From Desulfobulbaceae bacterium (GTDB taxonomy: Bacteria; Desulfobacterota; Desulfobulbia; Desulfobulbales; Desulfobulbaceae), in contig JALSNT010000146.1 in the NCBI GenBank assembly GCA_026986885.1, positions 1 to 15,229 of the forward strand: a stretch of 15,229 nucleotides of DNA, written 5' to 3'. Shown piece after piece: positions 6,503 to 13,813 of this stretch. The position numbers were made by a program, and so were the translations under genes. Each line of letters begins with the position of its first letter. Within the stretch, counting starts at the first letter, position 1. The notes beneath the pieces were generated by a model. The model was given only the letters and a program-made list of their open reading frames with translations, was not told the DNA's origin and made no database searches.

Positions 6503-7852
6503 ATGAGAGATGCTAAATGGGGTTGGAAAAAAACCCGGGCGATTTTTGCAGCTGTTGTCATTTCATCGGCCTGTGTGGGCGCTGCCTCAACAGCCATAGC
6601 CGGCACCCGTGGTGGCGAGTCCATGGAAGACATGAAGGCCATGATTGAGCAGTTGAAACAGACTGTTCAGACCCTGGAACAGAAAATGGCCGTTATGGAG
6701 GAAAATCAGGCTGAAACCAATAAAACGGTCAAGGAAGTAGCAAGCAAAAAGCCTGAAGCCAGTGGCCTGCAACTGCCGTCCAACACCACCATGAAGATTT
6801 ACGGCTATGCAAAGATGGATGCCATCTATACCGATACCGATGGTGGAGGTAAATTTGCATATACCCCCGGTGCCGTACCGCTTGATAAGGACCAGGATAA
6901 ACTTGCCGATAATTCTTTCATCATGCATGCCCGCCAGACCCGTCTGGGTTTTGCCACTTCCACCGATACTGATTACGGAAAATTCAACATTAAGATCGAA
7001 ACCGATTTTTATGGAGCCGGCGGCAACGAGGTATACAGCAACTCTTATGGTCTGCGTCTGCGGCGCGCCTATGGAGAGCTTGGGCATCTGCGTATAGGCC
7101 AGGATTGGTCCACCTTCATTGATCTGGCTGCCTATACCGACACCATTGATTTCGGCGGTCCGGCAGGTTCGCTGTTTATTCGTCAGGCCATGGTTCGCTG
7201 GACCCAGCCTTTCTCCGGTGGTTCTGCCATGTTTGCCGTTGAAAATCCGGAAAATAATTTCATGGTTAAGGGTGACGATGGAAATACGACAATTAACGGC
7301 GGTCAAAATGTATTTCCCGACATTATTGCCCGCGTAAACCTTGATCCGGGATTTGGTCATTACTCGCTTGTCGGTATGCTGCGTGACCTGAGCATTGATA
7401 CCGCCAAATATGACGACAGTGAACTCGGCTATGCCTTCAGCGCTAATGCTGTTATTCCCACCTTTGGTAAAGACAGTGTTACTCTGGAATTTAACTATGG
7501 TAATGCCATCGGTCGTTATTTGAATGCCGGTTGGGCAGATGCTTTCCTCAATCCCGTTACCGGAGATATTGAGACCAGTGACCAGTATGGCGTTGTTGCC
7601 GGATACCAGCATTTTTGGCTGGATAATCTGCGTTCCTCAGTCATTTACTCTATTGCCGAACGTGATAACGATATGAACTTCGTAACCGACGGCGCTGACA
7701 AGCAGTATCAGTCAGTTCATGCCAACCTGATCTGGAGTCCGGTTCCCCGTGTCAACATGGGTATCGAGTATATCTGGGGTTACCGTGAAGTTGAAAACGG
7801 TGCAGATGGTGATATTAATCGTGTCCAGGCAGGTTTCCAGTACAAATTCTAA
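6503..7852 (+). CDS. DcaP-family trimeric outer-membrane porin
   Basis: This 449-residue protein has a signal peptide (about 1-33, cleavage near AIAG) and then a short coiled coil (about 40-80, with heptads such as IEQLKQTVQTLEQKM). A beta-barrel follows from about residue 95, starting TTMKIYGYAKMD, and ends at GFQYKF, with the terminal Phe recognised by the Bam machinery. The coiled coil plus this barrel start is the pattern of DcaP porins; characterised members pass dicarboxylates and other anionic solutes. AAGGAG lies about 10 bases before the ATG. Its place after the importer genes suggests that it lets the same substrate cross the outer membrane. An anionic or zwitterionic phosphodiester would fit, but this is unproven. 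It is followed by a strong terminator. Confidence 0.88.
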   Translation: MRDAKWGWKKTRAIFAAVVISSACVGAASTAIAGTRGGESMEDMKAMIEQLKQTVQTLEQKMAVMEENQAETNKTVKEVASKKPEASGLQLPSNTTMKIYGYAKMDAIYTDTDGGGKFAYTPGAVPLDKDQDKLADNSFIMHARQTRLGFATSTDTDYGKFNIKIETDFYGAGGNEVYSNSYGLRLRRAYGELGHLRIGQDWSTFIDLAAYTDTIDFGGPAGSLFIRQAMVRWTQPFSGGSAMFAVENPENNFMVKGDDGNTTINGGQNVFPDIIARVNLDPGFGHYSLVGMLRDLSIDTAKYDDSELGYAFSANAVIPTFGKDSVTLEFNYGNAIGRYLNAGWADAFLNPVTGDIETSDQYGVVAGYQHFWLDNLRSSVIYSIAERDNDMNFVTDGADKQYQSVHANLIWSPVPRVNMGIEYIWGYREVENGADGDINRVQAGFQYKF

Positions 7853-7879
7853 TACTGATTACGCCTGAAAAGCTAGTTT

Positions 7880-7914
7880 GCCGGCAGGCCTTCCGAGGTC
7901 TGCCGGCTTTTTTT
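7880..7914 (+). terminator. Strong rho-independent terminator after the porin gene
   Basis: An 11-pair stem (7880-7890 with 7897-7907, one G-T pair) closes a 6-base loop TTCCGA and is followed by seven T residues (7908-7914). It ends the uptake locus and insulates the toxin-antitoxin genes downstream. Confidence 0.92.
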
Positions 7915-7965
7915 GTTTGCCGGTTCATGCCAACCCATTTGTTGAATGTTTTGTTGTCGATAATG

Positions 7966-8005
7966 TTGACTTTGTATGCATTGATTGCTAAATCTTTATG
8001 CATAA
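7966..8005 (+). promoter_or_regulatory. vapBC promoter with two ATGCAT operator half-sites
   Basis: TTGACT (7966-7971) lies 17 bases before TAAATC (7989-7994), and the latter is preceded by TGC, an extended -10 element. ATGCAT occurs at 7976-7981 inside the spacer and at 7998-8003 within the 10-bp palindrome TTATGCATAA (7996-8005). Their centres are 22 bases apart, about two helical turns, so both face the same side of the DNA. This suits cooperative binding by the ribbon-helix-helix antitoxin or the VapBC complex, giving autorepression. Confidence 0.6.
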
Positions 8006-8016
8006 GGAGGTGTATT

Positions 8017-8220
8017 ATGCGAACAACACTTGATCTGCCGGAAGATCTTCTTAGAGAGGCAATGAGTACTACTCACATTCAAACCAAAACAAAAGTAATT
8101 ATCACAGCCCTTGAAGAGCTTATTCGAAAAGCAAGAATTGCCGATATCAAAAAATATAAAGGGAAGGTCGATTTAGATATTGATTTGAATGCAATCAGGG
8201 GACGTCAATGTCGATCTTAG
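8017..8220 (+). CDS. vapB: VapB-type antitoxin (ribbon-helix-helix)
   Basis: This 67-residue protein begins MRTTLDLPEDLLREAM, the usual start of ribbon-helix-helix VapB antitoxins. A helix with ITALEELIRKAR (29-40) completes the DNA-binding dimer fold, and the charged tail (about 41-67) should wrap around and block the toxin. The start at 8017 is chosen because AGGAGG at 8005-8010 lies just upstream; the longer frame from 7927 would run over the promoter. It overlaps the toxin gene by 13 bases, as is normal for these pairs. It should neutralise VapC and repress its own promoter. The locus is visibly richer in A and T than its neighbours, consistent with horizontal acquisition. Confidence 0.88.
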   Translation: MRTTLDLPEDLLREAMSTTHIQTKTKVIITALEELIRKARIADIKKYKGKVDLDIDLNAIRGRQCRS

Positions 8221-8591
8221 TCGACACGTCCATTTGGATTGAATATTTCAGAAATGGTAATAATTTTGAAAAACTGGACGAATTTATTGATGAAAATATA
8301 GTTGTCACCAATGATTTAATATTATCAGAGCTTATTCCTTTCCTGAGACTTGGAAATCAAAGGAAATTAATTGCCCTTTTACAGCAGGTCAGGAAGTTGC
8401 CCTTGGTCGTAAACTGGGAGCAGCTCAGCGACTATCAATATCAATGCTTAAAGATCGGTATCAATGGTATAGGGATCCCGGATTTAATCATTGGCCAAAA
8501 TGCATTACAGAACCATTGTGCTGTCTATAGCCTTGACAACCATTTTAAATTTTTAGCGAAGATTCTCAATATTGGAGTTCTTGGCATTTGA
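8208..8591 (+). CDS. vapC: VapC-type toxin, PIN-domain ribonuclease
   Basis: This 127-residue protein is a complete PIN domain. It has the four acidic residues that hold the active-site metal: D6 in [12 protein letters not shown]41 in LSEL, D92 in GIPDLIIG and D110 in SLDNHF. PIN toxins of this class cut RNA, often tRNA or rRNA, when not bound by their antitoxin; the target here is unknown. The ATG lies inside the end of vapB, so translation is coupled. The protein looks full length and active. Only 13 bases separate its stop from rfbB, so transcription probably continues into the sugar genes. Confidence 0.92.
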   Translation: MSILVDTSIWIEYFRNGNNFEKLDEFIDENIVVTNDLILSELIPFLRLGNQRKLIALLQQVRKLPLVVNWEQLSDYQYQCLKIGINGIGIPDLIIGQNALQNHCAVYSLDNHFKFLAKILNIGVLGI

Positions 8592-8604
8592 TATAAGGAA
8601 ATCA

Positions 8605-9675
8605 ATGAAAAAAACTGTTTTGGTTACCGGGGGTTGCGGGTTTATCGGAGTTAATTTTGTACGCCTGCTTCTGGAAACGCGCGATGACCTGCAAGTGATA
8701 AATCTAGATAAACTGACCTATGCCGGAAACCTGCAGAGTCTTTCCGAGGTCGAGAATCATGCCCGTTATACCTTTGTGCGGGGTGATATCTGTGATAATA
8801 GCCTGATTGATAGACTTTTTACCAGTCATGACATCCAGGCTGTGGTTCATTTCGCTGCCGAGTCCCATGTTGACCGCTCCATTATCGGGCCGGAAGCTTT
8901 TGTGCAGACCAATGTTTTCGGAACCTTTACTCTGCTTGAAAGCGCAAAAAAATACTGGCTTGACCAGGGAAAAGGTGACAGTTTCAGCCGATTCCTCCAC
9001 GTCAGTACCGATGAAGTCTATGGTTCACTTGGGGAAACCGGATATTTTACCGAGGAAACACCCTATGACCCCAGGTCTCCATATTCCGCTTCCAAGGCAT
9101 CGTCCGATCATTTTGTCCGGGCCTATTATCACACCTACGGTCTGCCAATACTGATAACCAACTGTTCAAATAATTACGGCCCGTACCAGTTTCCTGAAAA
9201 GCTCATTCCCCTGATATTAAATAATGCCCTTGCCGGTAAGCCTCTGCCTGTATATGGAGATGGTGGGAATATTCGCGACTGGTTATATGTGCGTGATCAT
9301 TGTGAGGCTATTCTTCAGGTTCTTGATCAGGGGCGTGTCGGAGAGGCCTATAATATTGGCGGCCATAATGAAAAAACCAACCTTGAGGTCGTTGAAAAAC
9401 TCTGTGATATGGTGGATGCCAAAGTTGGCCTGTTGCATGGTAAACCACGGCAGGAGTTGATTACCTTTGTCCAGGACAGGCTTGGCCATGACCGTCGTTA
9501 TGCCATTGATGCCGGTAAGATTGAGCGTGAATTAGGATGGCGTCCCCGCTACACTTTTGACCAGGGAATTGAAAAAACTGTTGACTGGTATTTGCATAAC
9601 AGGCAGTGGTCGGAATCGGTTATGGACGGTTCCTATCAGAAATATTACGAAACCATGTACGGTAAGGGTAAATGA
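8605..9675 (+). CDS. rfbB: dTDP-glucose 4,6-dehydratase
   Basis: This enzyme converts dTDP-glucose to dTDP-4-keto-6-deoxyglucose, the second step of dTDP-L-rhamnose synthesis for cell-surface polysaccharide. The 356-residue protein is an extended short-chain dehydrogenase. It has the NAD-binding GGCGFIG (9-15), [13 protein letters not shown] (81-93), the catalytic Thr-Asp-Glu in STDEVYG (T135, D136, E137) and YSASK (Y160, K164). The substrate loop [15 protein letters not shown] is at 189-203. The start at 8605 is preceded by AAGGAA; an in-frame TTG at 8572 would overlap vapC and lacks support. The gene overlaps rfbC by four bases (ATGA), so the two are coupled. No promoter of its own is visible. 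Confidence 0.95.
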   Translation: MKKTVLVTGGCGFIGVNFVRLLLETRDDLQVINLDKLTYAGNLQSLSEVENHARYTFVRGDICDNSLIDRLFTSHDIQAVVHFAAESHVDRSIIGPEAFVQTNVFGTFTLLESAKKYWLDQGKGDSFSRFLHVSTDEVYGSLGETGYFTEETPYDPRSPYSASKASSDHFVRAYYHTYGLPILITNCSNNYGPYQFPEKLIPLILNNALAGKPLPVYGDGGNIRDWLYVRDHCEAILQVLDQGRVGEAYNIGGHNEKTNLEVVEKLCDMVDAKVGLLHGKPRQELITFVQDRLGHDRRYAIDAGKIERELGWRPRYTFDQGIEKTVDWYLHNRQWSESVMDGSYQKYYETMYGKGK

Positions 9676-10217
9676 AAATTATAAAAACCGATATTCCTGA
9701 AGTCCTTATCATTGAGCCGCAGGTATTTGTGGACAAGCGTGGTTTTTTCTTTGAGAGCTTCAACCAGCGTCGCTGGCGGGAAGCGACCGGATTATCTACG
9801 CGCTTTGTTCAGGAAAATCATTCCCGGTCATCAAAAAATGTTTTGCGGGGCCTGCATTATCAGATCAGGCGGTCCCAGGGAAAACTGGTACGGGTCATTA
9901 TCGGTGAAGTCTTTGACGTGGCGGTTGATATACGAAAAAGTTCGCCCACCTTTGGTCGCTGGACAGGTGCGCTTCTTTCAGCGGAAAATAAAAAACAGTT
10001 TTGGGTGCCGGAAGGATTTGCCCATGGTTTTGTCGTATTATCCGATGTTGCCGAATTTCTTTATTTGACCACGGATTACTATGCCCCTGAACATGAACGG
10101 GCGATACGTTGGGATGATCCGCAATTGGCCATTGACTGGCCTTTCACCGGCGAACCGGTTCTTTCTCCAAAAGACAGTGATGCGGTGCTGTTAGCTGAGG
10201 CTGAACTGTACAGGTAA
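9672..10217 (+). CDS. rfbC: dTDP-4-dehydrorhamnose 3,5-epimerase
   Basis: This enzyme epimerises dTDP-4-keto-6-deoxyglucose at C3 and C5, giving the precursor of dTDP-L-rhamnose. The 181-residue length is standard. Family motifs are complete: [10 protein letters not shown] (21-30), FVQENHS (45-51), RGLHYQ with the catalytic base H62, [18 protein letters not shown] (71-88), [10 protein letters not shown] (111-120), and the catalytic-tyrosine segment TTDYYAPE (133-140) followed by WDDP and IDWP. It starts at the ATGA overlap with rfbB. The usual partners rfbA (thymidylyltransferase) and rfbD (reductase) are not in the window, so they must be encoded elsewhere or lie beyond a rearrangement. Confidence 0.95.
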   Translation: MKIIKTDIPEVLIIEPQVFVDKRGFFFESFNQRRWREATGLSTRFVQENHSRSSKNVLRGLHYQIRRSQGKLVRVIIGEVFDVAVDIRKSSPTFGRWTGALLSAENKKQFWVPEGFAHGFVVLSDVAEFLYLTTDYYAPEHERAIRWDDPQLAIDWPFTGEPVLSPKDSDAVLLAEAELYR

Positions 10218-10267
10218 GCCTTTAGAATCTGACTGCTGATTTTCTGGCATAAAAAAAACAGGAAAAT

Positions 10268-10585
10268 GAATATTGCAGGTCTGCTTGAGTGGAACGAAAG
10301 CGGATAAACAGCAGCCACTACCTTTATCCGCTTTCTTTATTGGTAATCAGCATTATTTATTCCATGCGGACAACAGGCGCAGAGCGCCACAGATTGCGTC
10401 ACACCGCAGAGCGGTGTGACGAGAGCGAATATTGCAGGTCTGCTTGAGTGGAACGAAAGCGGACAAATGGCAACAACTATCTTTGTCTGCTTTCTTTATT
10501 GGTAATCAGCATTGTTTATTCCATGCGGACAACAGGCGCAGAGCGCCACAGATTGCGTCACCCCGCAGAGCGGTGTGACGAGAGC
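10268..10585. repeat. Two tandem copies of a 159-bp structured repeat
   Basis: Copy 1 is 10268-10426 and copy 2 is 10427-10585. Both begin GAATATTGCAGG and end GACGAGAGC, with no gap and about 10 differences in 159 bases. Each copy can fold into three hairpins. Hairpin A has a 13-bp stem with a 14-base loop (10296-10335 in copy 1, 10455-10494 in copy 2). Hairpin B is GGCGC-AGA-GCGCC (10376-10388, 10535-10547). Hairpin C has an 11-bp stem closed by AGA (10397-10421, 10556-10580; one mismatch in copy 2). Eight of the differences lie in hairpin A. The block sits between the convergent rfbC and RNase genes and does not resemble a named repeat family I know. It could be a REP/BIME-like element, a small non-autonomous element or a structured RNA. 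Confidence 0.93.
10296..10340 (+). terminator. Hairpin A of repeat copy 1, possible terminator for rfbBC
   Basis: The perfect 13-bp stem (10296-10308 with 10323-10335) is followed by TTTAT and lies 79 bases after the rfbC stop. A long stem plus a short T-rich run could end rfbBC transcription. The 14-base loop and the weak T-run make it an imperfect intrinsic terminator. No better candidate lies between rfbC and the RNase gene. Confidence 0.35.
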
Positions 10586-10654
10586 AATCTACTGCCGCGG
10601 TTCGAAATTCCGCGCTTCGAAATTCATAGTCCTGCTGGGTTGCCGGCAAGGGTG
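10586..10654. other. Spacer between the repeat block and the RNase gene
   Basis: This 69-base stretch contains TTCGAAATTC twice (10601-10610 and 10616-10625), a small CGCGG/CCGCG stem (10596-10614) and the palindrome TTGCCGGCAA (10640-10649). No coding frame or clear terminator for the minus-strand RNase gene is seen; the repeat hairpins may serve both converging genes. Confidence 0.5.
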
Positions 10655-12667
10655 TTACCATTCCACGCGCAATACATTATCCAGAGCATTTACCCTGGCC
10701 AGACGCACCCGGACCGTATCACCGGGATCGACTGGAAATGCAGGGTTTATGGGTAAATCAACATCATATAAACAATTCATCAGCAGGAGATTAACCCGCC
10801 GTGGACCACTACCCACGACCAGAGCCGGCAGGGTGGTACCCTGCATGGGCTCGAGAAAGCGAAGAATCCAGTAGCGATGTCGTTGCTGGCGGACACCCCC
10901 TGCCCTGGCAAGTTTCTGACCGATGAGACCGGTAAAGGTCTTGCATTCATCACCGGAAAAGAGAATTCCCCGTCTTGAGATCATGTTGGCCAGTTGGTGC
11001 TGAATAATGAGATCCAGGGCGCGGCGGATGGGAGAGGTTACCGTGGTATAGCAGTTGATTCCCAGGCCGCTGTGCGGTTTGGGATGAATGGTCAGCTCTC
11101 CCCTGGAAAGGAATCGTCTCTGCCGCGCAATGTCCTGCATTGCATTGTGAACGCCGCTGATAATGCGTTTTCTTGGAGGAGGTTGCGAGCGAAACAGGCC
11201 CGGAGCTTCCTGGGCGGCCAGGTAGGAGGCTGCCACCCTGTTGGCCAGGATCATCAGTTCCGCAACCAGCGTTCTTGCTGGAGTGTCCACTGGGTTGAGT
11301 CGTACCGATATTTTATCGGGATTGCGGACATCAATATTAACATCAGGAAACGATAGCAGGAGAGCGCCGTTGTCTACCCGTTGCTGCTGCAGCTTTTGGG
11401 TGAGTGAATGGAGCAGGGAAAGCTCTGGTTCCGAATCCGGATTTTCGGCAAGCATTCGGTCGACTTCCATATAGCTGAGACGGCGTTGTACCTGGATAAC
11501 ACTACGAATAATTTTTGAATGGACAATGGTTCCCTCTTTGTCAAAATCGATGAGAAACGACATCGCCGGTTTCGGGATGTTCCGAATAAGACTGCAGACC
11601 CCCTGGGAGAGAACCGGGGGCAGCATGGGGATATGTCCTTCCGGGAAATATAGAGATGTACACCGTTCCAGGGATTCTTCAAACAGTGGACTGCCGGGTT
11701 TAATATAATAGGCGACATCGGCAATGTGTATGCCTACGCGGATGGTATCGCCCAGGTCTTCAACATGGAGTGCATCATCATAGTCTCTGGTAGAGGCCGC
11801 ATCTATGGTAAAGATCTTCAGGTCGCGAAGATCCCTGCGGTCAGGGTCGGCCAGCAGGGTCTTGATATCGGCATCTTCCAGTGTTTCAGCCTGTTGCAGG
11901 CATGCATCCGAAAATTCGACCGGCTGTTTAGCCTTGCGCAGGGCAAGGTTTTCATCGCGCTGCCATACACCGGCCCTTATGAGCAGATGATAACCGTCGT
12001 GGGGATTGTTCAGACCGGCCCGCTGCAGAAGTTGCCTGATGAGATCCGCCTGTTCAGCCTCATTACCAATAAGTACATATTCTTCGATGCCTGCGAGGAC
12101 CTCAGCCAGTTGCGGCCACTGCTCACTGTCGACCACGGTTCCCTGGTAGATTTGTTTGAGACAGTCGGCGCCGTGAGCCAGCAACGCTTCTTTTTCCTGT
12201 TCTTTTTTCAGCTGGTGCCGCAGTTGTTCAACCTGCTCCTGGGTGTGGACCGTAACCTGCCCGTTTTTATATTTAAAATAAAAACGATCGTTGAACACCG
12301 CTCGCAGAAAGGCGGCGATCCGGTCATCGGTAAGCTCGCCGCCGAATTGCAGCTCGGCTAAAAAATTTGCAGAAAACGTAGTCTGTTCTTCCTGGACGGC
12401 CAGTTCCCAGATTTCAGCCAGCGCAATTTCGTGGGTTAACTTTTCCCGTTTTTTTGCGGCATTCTCTAAAATATGCAGTAATTCGGAACGATTGTTTTCC
12501 GGGTTGTATTTTGTCTTCGAGGCGAGGAGAATCCTTGATGCCGGCAGGTTGAGTTCACGACCGTTTTGATTGAGCAGCCGGAATCTTTTACCGGTGTCCG
12601 CTGTCACAAGGGCGCAGAAAAATTTTCCGCCTTCAATATATTCAATAATACAACCGGGAACAGTCAT
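10655..12667 (-). CDS. RNase II/RNase R-family 3'-5' exoribonuclease
   Basis: This 670-residue protein carries an intact RNB catalytic domain from about residue 280. The metal-binding motif [14 protein letters not shown] supplies D289, D295, D297 and D298, the same spacing as in E. coli RNase II. The later [14 protein letters not shown] segment is the conserved RNA-binding and catalytic arginine region, and an S1-like region ends the protein. The first 280 residues start with a small beta-rich part ([21 protein letters not shown]) and are otherwise poorly recognisable. It should degrade RNA processively in the cytoplasm. The start at 12665-12667 has no good ribosome site but fits family N-termini. 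I leave the symbol blank because RNase II and RNase R cannot be separated here. It is divergent from era. Confidence 0.93.
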   Translation of the reverse strand: MTVPGCIIEYIEGGKFFCALVTADTGKRFRLLNQNGRELNLPASRILLASKTKYNPENNRSELLHILENAAKKREKLTHEIALAEIWELAVQEEQTTFSANFLAELQFGGELTDDRIAAFLRAVFNDRFYFKYKNGQVTVHTQEQVEQLRHQLKKEQEKEALLAHGADCLKQIYQGTVVDSEQWPQLAEVLAGIEEYVLIGNEAEQADLIRQLLQRAGLNNPHDGYHLLIRAGVWQRDENLALRKAKQPVEFSDACLQQAETLEDADIKTLLADPDRRDLRDLKIFTIDAASTRDYDDALHVEDLGDTIRVGIHIADVAYYIKPGSPLFEESLERCTSLYFPEGHIPMLPPVLSQGVCSLIRNIPKPAMSFLIDFDKEGTIVHSKIIRSVIQVQRRLSYMEVDRMLAENPDSEPELSLLHSLTQKLQQQRVDNGALLLSFPDVNIDVRNPDKISVRLNPVDTPARTLVAELMILANRVAASYLAAQEAPGLFRSQPPPRKRIISGVHNAMQDIARQRRFLSRGELTIHPKPHSGLGINCYTTVTSPIRRALDLIIQHQLANMISRRGILFSGDECKTFTGLIGQKLARAGGVRQQRHRYWILRFLEPMQGTTLPALVVGSGPRRVNLLLMNCLYDVDLPINPAFPVDPGDTVRVRLARVNALDNVLRVEW

Positions 12668-12788
12668 GGAATTACAGTTTACAGGTTAAGGGTTTCCGTT
12701 TAGGATCAAAAGAGATACGGATAAAACTGCCTGAATGGATAGCAGGAATATTTGGCTTTGTCATGCTTTTTACCGTAACTGAGACCGG
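12668..12788. other. Divergent RNase/era intergenic region
   Basis: These 121 bases must carry promoters for the minus-strand RNase gene and for era. I looked for -35/-10 pairs on both strands and found none that is convincing. Confidence 0.5.
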
Positions 12789-13772
12789 ATGATGAAAATT
12801 TCAGAAGAGGAAACGCTCAATTTACAGAATAATCAGGTTATGACCACGCCTGCGTCTCAACGGAAAACGCCGCATAGTTCCTTTAAATCAGGAATCGTAG
12901 CTATTGTCGGTCCGCCCAATGCCGGGAAATCAACATTGTTAAATCGTTTGCTTGGTCAAAAGATTGCCATCGTCAGTCCCAGACCTCAGACAACGAGAAA
13001 CAGAATTGCTGGTATTGTTAATGGGGCCGGTTACCAGATGATCATGCTTGATACGCCCGGTCTGCATCGGGCCAGGGAAATAATGAATCGTGGAATGGTG
13101 CGTATTGCCATGGAAAGTCTTGCCGAGGCCGATGTTGTTCTGTTTCTCGGTGACGGCGCGGCAATGCATTCGGGGCAATGTAAAAAGCATATGGCCGAAT
13201 ACGGGGAGTATCTTCAGAAGGTGCGCTGTCCTGTCATGCTGGCCGTTAATAAAATTGATCTCCTGGAGCGGGAGCAGCTGCTTCCTGTGCTTGACGGATT
13301 TTCCGGGTTGTACCCTTTTACCGAAATTATTCCCCTTTCCGCCCTGACCGGCGCGGGCGTTGATGTGCTGCTGGCGGAATTGGCGGCCAAACTTCCCACA
13401 GGCCCGCAATATTATCCCGACGATATCCCGACCGATGCCAGTGAGCGCTTTATTGTCGCAGAACTTATCCGGGAGAAAATTTTTCTTCTCACCCGTGAAG
13501 AGGTACCGTATTCAACCGCTGTTTTAATAGATGATTTTCAAGAGGGAAGTGATGGCAAACCGGTGATTATTCATGCAACAATTCTTGTTGAACGTGGCTC
13601 GCAAAAAGGGATAATTATCGGCAAAGGCGGCACCATGCTTGGGAAGATCAGACGGGAAGCAAGTCGGGATATTTCCGAGCTGTTGGGGTGCAGGGTGCAG
13701 TTGAAATTGTGGGTCAAAATCAAGAAGAAGTGGACAACCAATACCGGCATCCTCCGGGAATTAGGATTGTAA
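12789..13772 (+). CDS. era: GTPase Era
   Basis: Era is an essential GTPase that binds the 3' end of 16S rRNA and helps to mature the 30S subunit. All G-motifs are present: G1 GPPNAGKS (41-48), G2 in PQTTRNRI (66-72), G3 DTPG (88-91), G4 NKID (154-157) and G5 SAL (184-186). A C-terminal KH RNA-binding domain follows, with IIIGKGGTMLGKIRREA (275-291). From ATG 12789 the protein has 327 residues and about 34 residues before the GTPase core, longer than E. coli Era. An ATG at 12840 (Met18) is an alternative start and neither has a strong ribosome site. The stop codon lies within an 11-bp tandem duplication (13763-13784). Confidence 0.96.
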   Translation: MMKISEEETLNLQNNQVMTTPASQRKTPHSSFKSGIVAIVGPPNAGKSTLLNRLLGQKIAIVSPRPQTTRNRIAGIVNGAGYQMIMLDTPGLHRAREIMNRGMVRIAMESLAEADVVLFLGDGAAMHSGQCKKHMAEYGEYLQKVRCPVMLAVNKIDLLEREQLLPVLDGFSGLYPFTEIIPLSALTGAGVDVLLAELAAKLPTGPQYYPDDIPTDASERFIVAELIREKIFLLTREEVPYSTAVLIDDFQEGSDGKPVIIHATILVERGSQKGIIIGKGGTMLGKIRREASRDISELLGCRVQLKLWVKIKKKWTTNTGILRELGL

Positions 13773-13791
13773 CAGGATTGTAACCGGGGAC

Positions 13792-13811
13792 GGGTGCTGA
13801 TTGTTGCGCCC
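13792..13811 (+). terminator. Possible weak terminator between era and the ctpA-like gene
   Basis: GGGTGC (13792-13797) pairs with GCGCCC (13806-13811, one G-T pair) around an 8-base loop and is followed by CTTTACTT. It sits in the 41-base gap between the two converging stop codons, so it could serve era and perhaps both genes. The T-run is interrupted. Confidence 0.35.
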
Positions 13812-13813
13812 CT

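Noticed and set aside
6587..7612. 341-codon minus-strand open frame antisense to the porin gene
   Set aside because: The plus-strand porin has a signal peptide, coiled coil, barrel motifs and a good ribosome site; the antisense frame is a by-product of its codon use.
7927..8016. N-terminal extension of VapB from the upstream ATG
   Set aside because: It would place the start codon before the promoter and operator; AGGAGG directly precedes ATG 8017, where the family homology also begins.
8572..8604. TTG start for rfbB giving 11 extra residues
   Set aside because: It overlaps the vapC end, lacks a ribosome site, and the conserved [10 protein letters not shown] start is at 8605 behind AAGGAA.
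10268..10585. CRISPR array
   Set aside because: There are only two copies of a 159-bp unit directly abutting, without spacers and without cas genes.
10218..10654. Insertion sequence or transposase remnant
   Set aside because: No transposase-like coding frame, terminal inverted repeats or target duplication can be seen around the repeat units.
10448..10874. Two overlapping plus-strand frames across the repeat block and the RNase 3' end
   Set aside because: They run through the hairpin repeats and antisense to the RNase, without ribosome sites or motifs.
11726..12361. 211-codon plus-strand frame inside the RNase gene
   Set aside because: It lies antisense to a clearly conserved exoribonuclease and shows no family signature.
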